A DNA stretch of 64,000 nt from Kofleriaceae bacterium (GTDB lineage: Bacteria > Myxococcota_A > Polyangia > Haliangiales > Haliangiaceae). Both the position numbers and the translations under genes were made by a program. Within the stretch, counting starts at the first letter, position 1, and the number at the start of each line of letters is the position of its first letter. The DNA is taken from NCBI GenBank assembly GCA_020633495.1, contig JACKDR010000008.1, forward strand, positions 1 to 64,000. Reading direction: 5' to 3'. Shown here piece after piece: positions 57,969-64,000 of the stretch. A model generated the notes under the pieces. It ran no database searches and was not told the origin of the DNA. It saw nothing but the letters and a program-made list of their open reading frames with translations.

Positions 57969-59192
57969 ATGTTCGATCGCGACGACGAGCGTGGTGTTGG
58001 GGCGGCGGCCGGATTTGCCGGCGCCGGGGCTGCCGTGGGACGTGGAGCCACGCCGGCCCCCGACTGGCGGCAACTCGACCGCCAGCTGCGCGGCATCGCC
58101 CGGCGCCGCGCCGCACTCGATGCTGAAGAGGCGCGCTGGCTGGTGCTCGCGCAGCAGCTGGAGCTGCACCGGCGCTTCGGCTACGCGACCTTGCTCGAAT
58201 ACCTGGAGCGCACGCTCGGCTACGGGCCTCGCGCCGCACGCGAGCGGCTGCGGGTCGCGACCGCGCTGCAGGTCTTGCCGGCGACCGCGGCGGCGCTGGC
58301 CTGCGGCGACCACGCCTACTCGGCGGTGCGCGAGCTGACCCGCGTGTGCCGGCAGGACACCGAGCGCGTGTGGCTCGATGCCGTTGCGGGCAAGACGGTG
58401 CACGAGATCGAGACCATGGTCGCCGGGCGCAAGCCGGGTGACCTGCCCGGCGACCCGGTAGATCCCGAGGACGTGCGCAAGACGCTGGTCATGGAGCTCT
58501 CGGCCGAGACCTTCGCGGTGTGGCGCGACGCCCGGCTCGCGCTGGAGCTCGAGCGCGGCGAACCGGTGTCGGACGACGAGGTCCTGCGCACGCTGTGCCT
58601 CGACCGGCTCGCCGGTGCCGGCGACGGTGCGCGCGCCGGCGGGCGCGCCGCGTACCAGATCGCGCTGATGGTCTGCCCCTCGTGCGATCGCTCGACCCAG
58701 GACGGCGGCGGTCGCACGGTCGAGGTCCCGGCGCGCGTCACGGCGCGGGCGCGATGCGACGCCCGCGTGATCGGCCGGGTCGATGGCGACCGCGTCGACA
58801 AGGCGACGCCGACGATCCCGCCGCGGGTGCGCGCGGCGGTGATCGCACGCGATCACGCGCGGTGCCGGGTACCGGGCTGTCGGTCGGCACGCTGGATCGA
58901 GGTGCACCATGTGCGGCCGCGGGCGCAGGGCGGGCGGCACACCATGGACAACCTGATCTGTCTGTGCGGCGGGCACCACGACGCGGTCCACGTGGGTCGG
59001 CTGCGGATCGCGCGGGCGGCGTCGGGAGAGATCGTGTTCACCCACGCCGATGGGCGCCAGTACGGGGCAACGCCAGGCACCACGAAGACGCCCTCCGAAG
59101 TCATGTCCCACGTGGGCCACGCGGCCCACGACTATGTAGTGGCGGTGAGGTCAAGCGCGGATCTCCGCCGTTCGCCGCGCTCGTGTTCGTGA
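57969..59192 (+). CDS. DUF222/13E12-type HNH endonuclease protein
   Basis: 407 aa from ATG 57969 with an AGGTGTGGAG ribosome site. DUF222 helical domain (about 30-210: EEARWLVLAQQLELHRRFGYATLLEYLERTLGYGPRAARERL), then HNH nuclease (about 297-345: CRVPGCRS, EVHHVRPRAQGGRHTMDNLICLCGGHHDAVH, with H313/H314, N328, H336/H337 and two zinc Cys pairs). Such proteins occur in many copies per genome in actinobacteria and myxobacteria; function is unknown, mobility is suspected. The C-terminus after the HNH part (from about 365) reads unlike the family, perhaps altered by the adjoining insertion. Confidence 0.82.
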   Translation: MFDRDDERGVGAAAGFAGAGAAVGRGATPAPDWRQLDRQLRGIARRRAALDAEEARWLVLAQQLELHRRFGYATLLEYLERTLGYGPRAARERLRVATALQVLPATAAALACGDHAYSAVRELTRVCRQDTERVWLDAVAGKTVHEIETMVAGRKPGDLPGDPVDPEDVRKTLVMELSAETFAVWRDARLALELERGEPVSDDEVLRTLCLDRLAGAGDGARAGGRAAYQIALMVCPSCDRSTQDGGGRTVEVPARVTARARCDARVIGRVDGDRVDKATPTIPPRVRAAVIARDHARCRVPGCRSARWIEVHHVRPRAQGGRHTMDNLICLCGGHHDAVHVGRLRIARAASGEIVFTHADGRQYGATPGTTKTPSEVMSHVGHAAHDYVVAVRSSADLRRSPRSCS

Positions 59193-59408
59193 GCGGCGCC
59201 TGGTTCGACCCGAGGTTCGGCGGTCCCGGAAGGAGGATGTCGGGCTGTCGTACTCGACTATTCGCGCTCGTCGGCGCAGTAGCGAAATCCATCGGCGACG
59301 TCGCATTCGTGGGTACCAGGTCGTCGCCGACGGAATCGGTACGCCTGAACGTGGGCCTCGCGATCGTCGCCTCTGGACAGCCTTGACCCGGGTGCGTCTG
59401 GAGCGCGG
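59193..59408. other. gap between HNH gene and IS110 transposase
   Basis: 216 bp without a credible gene; should contain the downstream end of the IS110-family element. IS110 elements have no terminal inverted repeats, so the end cannot be placed by eye. Confidence 0.5.
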
Positions 59409-60440
59409 CTACGCGGTTGCGTCCGCTGGCCGAGCGCTTCGCGATGGGCGGTACGGCGTCCCGTCGCGCCACATCGCGAACAGGATCCCGGCGAGCTTCC
59501 TCGCGAGCGCCACCACGGCGATGAACCTTCCCCGGCGCGCGGCGATCGTCGTCGCCCATCGGGTGGCAGGGTCGTTCGGCTGCGTGCGCAGCAGGGTCCA
59601 CGCGGCCTGCACCAGCGCGCGACGGAGCGCGATCGGGCCAGCCTTGGTGATCCCGGTCATGCGCACCGTCTGCGAGCTCGAGCGCTCCCCGGGCGTCAGG
59701 CCCAGGTAGGACTCGAGCTGATGTGCCGTCGCGAACCGGGTCACGTCGTCGAGTGCCGCCACGAAGCGCACCGAGGTCACGGGCCCCACGCCCGGCGCCG
59801 TCATCAGCAGCCGGCAGATCGGATGCTCGCTCGCGAACCGCGACACCTGCGCGTCCGCGAGGGCGATCTGTGCGTTCACGGCGTCGATCACCAGGAGCTG
59901 GCGCTCGACGTGTTCCGGCAGCGGCGTCTCGCGCATCGTCGCGTGGGCGCGTACGCGTGCCGGGAACGACTTCGTCGCGCCCGTCTTCACGCGCCACAGT
60001 TGCGTGCGCAGCCAGCCGCGCGTGTTGTTGATCAACTTCGTCCGGGTCTCGATCAGCGACTCGCGGGCGCCGCAGATCGACTTCAGCTCGCGCGCCAACG
60101 TCGTCGGCACGTGGACCGACGGTAGGTCGATCCGGCACGAGACCTCGCTCAGCACCTGGGCGTCCCGCCGGTCCGTCTTCACGCCGCGCGCGCCGACCCC
60201 GAGCGTCTTCACCAGCGTCGCCGGCACCACGCGCACGTCGTGCCCCGCTTGCTTGGCCGCGTCGGCCAGGTGGAACGCCTCGGCGCACGTCTCCAGGATC
60301 ACGCGGCAAGGCTCCCAGCTCGCCATCCGGGCCGGGAGTCGCTTCGTCGCGACGCGGGCCTCCTCGACGATCGTCCCGTCCGACCTGCGAATGCAGATCT
60401 GCGATTCCTTGCCCCCCAGATCGATGGCAACATGGTTCAC
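59409..60440 (-). CDS. IS110-family transposase
   Basis: 343 aa, full length. N-terminal RuvC-like DEDD domain: D7 in AIDLGGKE, E50 in VILETCAE, D90 and D93 in KTDRRDAQVL. C-terminal Tnp20 domain with TAPGVGPVTS, SYLGLTPGERSSS (candidate serine nucleophile at 254-256) and GITKAGPIALRRALVQAAW. These recombinases use a bridge RNA encoded in the element's non-coding end; for the IS110 group that is upstream of the gene, here 60441 onward. Intact frame, so possibly active. It is convergent with the HNH gene and both lie inside the 117-bp inverted repeats. Confidence 0.92.
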   Translation of the reverse strand: MNHVAIDLGGKESQICIRRSDGTIVEEARVATKRLPARMASWEPCRVILETCAEAFHLADAAKQAGHDVRVVPATLVKTLGVGARGVKTDRRDAQVLSEVSCRIDLPSVHVPTTLARELKSICGARESLIETRTKLINNTRGWLRTQLWRVKTGATKSFPARVRAHATMRETPLPEHVERQLLVIDAVNAQIALADAQVSRFASEHPICRLLMTAPGVGPVTSVRFVAALDDVTRFATAHQLESYLGLTPGERSSSQTVRMTGITKAGPIALRRALVQAAWTLLRTQPNDPATRWATTIAARRGRFIAVVALARKLAGILFAMWRDGTPYRPSRSARPADATA

Positions 60441-60675
60441 GGCTGTCCTCCTCGGTGTGCGCCTCGAGCGCGTTGCTTGTGGAGGCCCGATTCTCGGTGA
60501 CCTCGGTCGCCGAGGGGGCAGCCGCTTTGCCTCGGCGTGCTCGCGGTGCGTTCGTGCGGGGCGCCACTACATCCGTTCTTGGGGCTTTCGCTCGCGGAGC
60601 TCCTCGAGCGCGCGACGCAGGAGGTGTCGTCATCGACATGAACGCACGCCGCCGCTGCCGCCGACGGCAACGCCG

Positions 60676-60792
60676 GCGCCCCGCGCCGAGGCGCCGGGCC
60701 CCCGTCTTCGGGCCCGGCGCCGGTGGTGGTGCCCGGCGCCGACGCCCGCGCGAGCACCGGCGCTCATCGGGGAGCCAGCGGTCGGCTGCAGC
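60676..60792 (-). repeat. 117-bp inverted repeat, right copy
   Basis: Inverted relative to 57574-57690 with about four mismatches, including the 12-bp stem hairpin (60690-60721). Confidence 0.95.
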
Positions 60793-60823
60793 CAGCCCGC
60801 AGCCCCGCATCACCCCGCGCTCC

Positions 60824-60868
60824 GTCCGCGCCTGCCCCGTCCGCGCCTGCCCCGTCCGCGCCTGCCCC
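60824..60868. repeat. three perfect 15-bp direct repeats
   Basis: GTCCGCGCCTGCCCC three times in tandem, just outside the right inverted repeat. Confidence 0.9.
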
Positions 60869-61019
60869 GTCCTACCGCGCCCCGGCCGACCGGCCGCTCC
60901 GCACGGCATCCCGCCCTCCCCCACCGCCCTCTCCGGAGCCTCCGAGAGCCAGCCTCGACGCGCCGTCCCGCCTTCCCTGCACCCCCCGCGCGCAGCCCCC
61001 GCCCGCGCCGGCCGCCCGC

Positions 61020-61970
61020 TCACCGCGCGGCGTCGTCGACGACGCGGCTGACCAGCCGCACCGCCGCGGCGGCATACGCGAAGTCGACCGTGTCGTAGGT
61101 GTCGCCGGGCATGTGGTAGTACGGCGTGGTGTCGCCGCCGACGAACTCCTCGGTGACGCCGGCGGCGGCGTAGCCGCGCTCGCGGAACGCGACGTGATCG
61201 GTGCCGCCGGTCTGGGTGCGTCGCACGCCCACGCCGAGCGCCGCCGCAGCCGCCTGGTACGCGGCGTAGAGCGCGTCGGTGGGCAGCTCGATCTCGAAGA
61301 CGCGATCGCCGTCGCTGTCCCAGCCGACCTGATCGACGGTGTGGACAGCGACGACGTGCTCGCCGGCCTGGAACAGCGCGCCGGCCAGCGCGGTGCTGCC
61401 GACGATGCCGATCTCCTCCTGATCGAAGAACGCGACGATCACGCCGGTGCGGCGGCAGGTGTCGCGCAGCAGGCGCGCGGTCGCCAGCACCGCGGCGACG
61501 CCGCTGCCGTCGTCGTTGGCGCCCGGGCTGCCCTGCACGGTGTCGAGGTGAGCGCCGACGACGATCCACCCGGCGGCGGGTTCGGTGCCGGGCAGGCGCG
61601 CGACCACGTTGCTGCCGGTGCCGTAGGCGAGCTGCTGGGCGTCGAGGCCGAGGCCGTCGAGCTCGGCCTCGAGCCAGTCGCGGACGGCGGCGCGCCGCGC
61701 CGGCGCCGAGCGATCGACGAGACGGACCCCGGCCGTGAGGTCGGCGGCCCCGGACAGACGTGCGACCGTGTCGCGCAGCTCGGCGTCGAGCCACGCCGGC
61801 GCAGCCTCCAGCGTCGCGCAGCCGGCGGCGTCGGGGCCGGCGCCGCCGTCGGGCGCGGTGACGTCGGCGTCGGGCGCGACGTCGTCACCGACGTCGTCGC
61901 CGCCCGCCACGCCGCCGCACGCCGCGGTCGCCAGCGCGACCGCGAGCCAGCCGGCCGCGCCGCGGCTCAC
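61020..61970 (-). CDS. secreted M28-family zinc aminopeptidase
   Basis: 316 aa from a GTG overlapping the upstream stop (GTGA). Lipobox AAC (about residue 18). Zinc-peptidase residues are all visible: GAHLDTVQGSPGANDDGSGVAAVL (His and Asp, then Asp), FFDQEEIGIVGS (catalytic Glu-Glu), HTVDQVGWDSDG (Asp) and YYHMPGDTYDTVDF (last His). A short Asp-rich linker lies before the catalytic domain. Removes N-terminal residues from peptides outside the cell. Cotranslated with the M15-like gene. Confidence 0.88.
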   Translation of the reverse strand: MSRGAAGWLAVALATAACGGVAGGDDVGDDVAPDADVTAPDGGAGPDAAGCATLEAAPAWLDAELRDTVARLSGAADLTAGVRLVDRSAPARRAAVRDWLEAELDGLGLDAQQLAYGTGSNVVARLPGTEPAAGWIVVGAHLDTVQGSPGANDDGSGVAAVLATARLLRDTCRRTGVIVAFFDQEEIGIVGSTALAGALFQAGEHVVAVHTVDQVGWDSDGDRVFEIELPTDALYAAYQAAAAALGVGVRRTQTGGTDHVAFRERGYAAAGVTEEFVGGDTTPYYHMPGDTYDTVDFAYAAAAVRLVSRVVDDAAR

Positions 61971-62833
61971 GACGAGCTCGGCTTCTTGGCCGGCGGGTCG
62001 GTGTAGTCGACCTTGCCTTCGATGTGGAAGTGGTCGTCGTGCGACTCGGGATCGTTGCGCGGCGTCAGCACGGTGCGGAAACCGCCCGAGTCGTTGAACA
62101 GCTGCTCGAGCCGCAGCAGCAGCTCGTTGCCCTTGAGGTAGTCGTCGGCGACCACGGCCTCGTTGCCGGCGGCGTCGATGAACGAGTGACAGTCCATGGC
62201 CAGGCCCAGCGCGTGCCGCGACAGCGACTTGCGGCGCTTGCCGTAGACCTGGACCGTGTCGTAGCGGTAGACGCTCGAGAACTTGATCTCGCGCAGGCCC
62301 TCCGCGTAGAGCTGCGGCGCGATCCGCGCCAGCTGCAGCGCCAGGTGGCAGTCCATCGTGTGCGGCGGCTTGCGCCACCACGACACCAGCTTGATGCCGC
62401 CGATCTCCATGTCGGGCAGGACGATCGGCGTCGCGATCTTCTTGGTCTTCTTGCCGGCCTTCCACTTCACGCCGAGCGCGGTGAGCTCGTCGAGGCAGGC
62501 CAGGCCCTCGGCCTTCATCGCGCGGCTCGGCGGCCAGCTCCAGCCCGGCGGCATGTTGGCCTTCTTGACCTCGGCCCGGACCGCCTTGCGGCGCTGCTTC
62601 TTGCTCTTCTTCTTGGACCGCCGCGACGACTTCTTCGACGACTTCTTCTTCGACGACTTCTTCGCCTTCGACGACGACTTCGACGACTTCGACGACTTCG
62701 ACGACTTCGACGACGACGACGACGAGTCGCCGCTGTCGCGACCGGACCCGGCTTCGGCCGCGATCGCGGTCGTGGCGACGAAGACGGCCGCCAGCAGCAT
62801 CAGGGCGGTCACGCGGAGCAGCGAGCGCAGCAT
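61967..62833 (-). CDS. M15-like peptidase (extensin-like C-terminal domain) with Ser/Lys linker
   Basis: 288 aa from ATG 62833. Signal peptide (about 1-28). A low-complexity run of Ser and Lys (about 35-90), encoded by GAC-rich repeats on the plus strand, precedes the catalytic domain (about 95-270): SLSRHALGLAMDCHSF with His and Asp ligands and ESHDDHFHIEGK with the third His, as in D-Ala-D-Ala carboxypeptidase-like M15 and extensin-like C domains. Probably acts on cell-wall peptides. Overlaps the M28 gene by 4 bp. Confidence 0.8.
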   Translation of the reverse strand: MLRSLLRVTALMLLAAVFVATTAIAAEAGSGRDSGDSSSSSSKSSKSSKSSKSSSKAKKSSKKKSSKKSSRRSKKKSKKQRRKAVRAEVKKANMPPGWSWPPSRAMKAEGLACLDELTALGVKWKAGKKTKKIATPIVLPDMEIGGIKLVSWWRKPPHTMDCHLALQLARIAPQLYAEGLREIKFSSVYRYDTVQVYGKRRKSLSRHALGLAMDCHSFIDAAGNEAVVADDYLKGNELLLRLEQLFNDSGGFRTVLTPRNDPESHDDHFHIEGKVDYTDPPAKKPSSS

Positions 62834-62840
62834 CGCGGCC

Positions 62841-62846
62841 AGCCTA
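62841..62846 (-). promoter_or_regulatory. -10 hexamer TAGGCT, leaderless start
   Basis: Ends 7 nt before the ATG at 62833. Confidence 0.55.
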
Positions 62847-62936
62847 TACCCCGGCTCGTCGAGCCGGGAGTGAAATACGCTGACACGGGAGTGCCGAACG
62901 CCGCCCCTGCGCCTCATCCATGGAACGTCGCCGGTT

Positions 62937-62942
62937 TACGCT
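62937..62942 (+). promoter_or_regulatory. -10 hexamer TACGCT, leaderless start
   Basis: Ends 7 nt before the ATG at 62950, back to back with the TAGGCT promoter of the divergent gene. Confidence 0.55.
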
Positions 62943-62949
62943 GCCCGCG

Positions 62950-64000
62950 ATGGACCTGGAGCAGCTCGAAGCCCTCGCCCTCGCCGACGATCGTGACGCC
63001 GTCCTCGCCCAGCTGTTGCCGGGCACCGAAGATCACGACTACTGGCGCGGCGTCCACCTGCAGCACGCCGGCCGCCTCGACGAGGTCGACGATCTGCTCG
63101 CCGGCTGGGCCAAGCGCCACGGCCACGGTCGTGACGCCCACACCCGCCTCGCCCGCCGCCAGCGGCTGCTGCGCGCCGGCGCCTCGCCCGCCGAGCACGC
63201 CGACGCGATCCGGTTCGAGGTCGGGCTCGCGCTCGACGATCAGGCCGAGGCCGAGGCCGCGGCGCAGCGGCTGCCGACCGCGCTCGACCCGGCGCTGATC
63301 GACGCCGCGGCGCTGGTGCGCGACGCGCTCGGCCGCGCCTCCGATCTGTCGTACGTCACCGACGACGCGCTCGCCGACCTGGTCCTCGACGGCGTCGCGC
63401 TGTCGACCAGCCAGCGCCGTCACCTGCTGCAGCGCCTCGGCCGCGCCAACCTGGCCGGCCTGGTCGCGCTGATCGCCGCCGATCTCGACGAGCGCTCGTC
63501 GCCGCGGTTCGGCCAGCTCGCGGTCCACCGCTGGCTGACCCTGGCCCAGCTCGAGGAGCTCGCGACCCTGCGCCCGGCGCTGCAGAGCGACGCCGGCTGG
63601 GTCGACGCCGTGCTGGCGCGGCTGCGGCCACCGGCGCACGTCGAGTGGCAGCACGACCTCGCGGCCCGCGCCGCCCACCTCGATCACCTGTGGCAGTTCG
63701 CCGCCGAGCTGGGCCCGGCGTTCGCGACCCTCAAGGCGACGATCCTCTACCACCGCCTCGACGTCGATCGCCGGCGCGGCGCCCTCGACGACGCCGCGCG
63801 CGCCCGGCTGCTGACCTACCTGGCGCTGCCGCGCCGGGTCGGCTACGTCGACCCGGCCTGGCTGCGCCGCTTCAGCGGCGACCAGGTCGCGCAGCCCGGC
63901 GCCGCGATCGACGCCGCCGGCCTGGCCGCGATCGGCGACGACGAGCCGCTGGTCCGCGAGCTGCTCGAGCACTTCCTCGCCACCGACGACGGCGACGATC
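62950..64000 (+). CDS. unrecognised helical-repeat-like protein, 5' part
   Basis: 350 codons from ATG 62950 without a stop, continuing past the right edge. No signal peptide. Mostly helical: MDLEQLEALALADDRDAVLAQLLPG, DYWRGVHLQHAGRLDEVDDLLAGWAKRHG, LARRQRLLRAGASPAEHADAIRFEVGLALDDQAEAEAAAQRLP, and further Leu/Ala/Asp-rich helices. The first 100 residues look TPR- or HEAT-like. I do not recognise the family; the true domain may lie further downstream. Confidence 0.6.
   Translation, partial: MDLEQLEALALADDRDAVLAQLLPGTEDHDYWRGVHLQHAGRLDEVDDLLAGWAKRHGHGRDAHTRLARRQRLLRAGASPAEHADAIRFEVGLALDDQAEAEAAAQRLPTALDPALIDAAALVRDALGRASDLSYVTDDALADLVLDGVALSTSQRRHLLQRLGRANLAGLVALIAADLDERSSPRFGQLAVHRWLTLAQLEELATLRPALQSDAGWVDAVLARLRPPAHVEWQHDLAARAAHLDHLWQFAAELGPAFATLKATILYHRLDVDRRRGALDDAARARLLTYLALPRRVGYVDPAWLRRFSGDQVAQPGAAIDAAGLAAIGDDEPLVRELLEHFLATDDGDD

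Larger units (their letters stand above)
60441..61019. other. non-coding region of 579 bp upstream of the transposase
   Basis: First 235 bp (60441-60675) are the place to look for an IS110 bridge RNA; read on the minus strand they include a CCTCGG-CGA-CCGAGG stem. Then the right 117-bp repeat (60676-60792), a 15-bp triple repeat (60824-60868) and sequence up to the M28 peptidase stop. No credible gene; a basic reading frame from 60643 overlaps the transposase start and was not accepted. Confidence 0.6.

Noticed and set aside
60443..60643. Basic peptide starting MSMTTPPASRARG on the minus strand before the transposase
   Set aside because: It overlaps the transposase start in another frame, has only Arg/Ala/Pro composition typical of shadow frames here, and lies where a bridge RNA is expected.

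Overview
The window looks like chromosomal DNA of a high-GC myxobacterium-like bacterium (Myxococcota; Haliangiales/Kofleriaceae would fit). This is inferred from overall style: very high G+C, a pilMNOPQ cluster beside a sigma-54 activator, a Ser/Thr kinase with a PEGA domain, FHA-containing regulators, many 'CGSG'-type lipoproteins, IPT/TIG and IgGFc-binding-like surface proteins, and a DUF222/13E12 HNH protein. No rRNA, tRNA, CRISPR array or phage module was seen.

Layout. 1-6139 (minus): type IV pilus alignment genes pilM-N-O-P and the 5' part of pilQ, behind a sigma-54 activator with a degenerate receiver. 6140-13546: a vWA lipoprotein with a strong sigma-54 promoter, a CDP-alcohol phosphatidyltransferase, an FHA-GGDEF protein, a lipase-like hydrolase next to glycerol kinase, and an ECF-type sigma factor that also has a sigma-54 promoter and upstream dyad. 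13577-26663: PBP1A, the PEGA kinase and a PEGA/TPR protein, a 3D-domain protein, a frameshifted PEP-utilising enzyme, an IHF/HU protein and HEAT-repeat and zinc-ribbon proteins. 26859-30910 (minus): two large lipoproteins. 30980-43040 (plus): barrel-like protein, ECF sigma factor, frameshifted TPR protein, TonB-dependent receptor with its own TonB-like domain, lipoprotein, a ZIP plus ArsP-type permease fusion with His-rich tails, IorA/IorB-type molybdenum oxidoreductase and a PAP2 phosphatase. 43089-48244: two SPFH proteins, a serine hydrolase and an FHA sigma-54 activator. 48582-56105 (minus): a c-type cytochrome-like lipoprotein and a Cus-type heavy-metal efflux operon. 57389-60868: an HNH gene and an IS110-family transposase between 117-bp inverted repeats. 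61020-64000: M28 peptidase, M15-like peptidase and an unrecognised gene cut by the window edge.

Three patterns run across the window. (1) At least twelve start codons without a Shine-Dalgarno have a TAnnnT hexamer 4-8 (mostly 7) nt upstream, which predicts leaderless transcripts and moves several starts. (2) Sigma-54 -24/-12 elements with upstream perfect dyads occur at two regulatory genes, with a weaker one before pilM. (3) Hexanucleotide and minisatellite repeats are common; one family occurs both in an intergenic spacer and in frame, as the His-rich arms of the ZIP/permease fusion.

Best candidates for something undescribed are the ZIP/ArsP fusion with its sigma factor/TonB receptor neighbourhood, the hairpin-bearing inverted repeats around HNH/IS110, and the leaderless promoter rule. 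Two genes (21581-23711 and 32835-33657) carry frameshifts that may be sequence errors. All names rest on reading motifs; no database search was possible.
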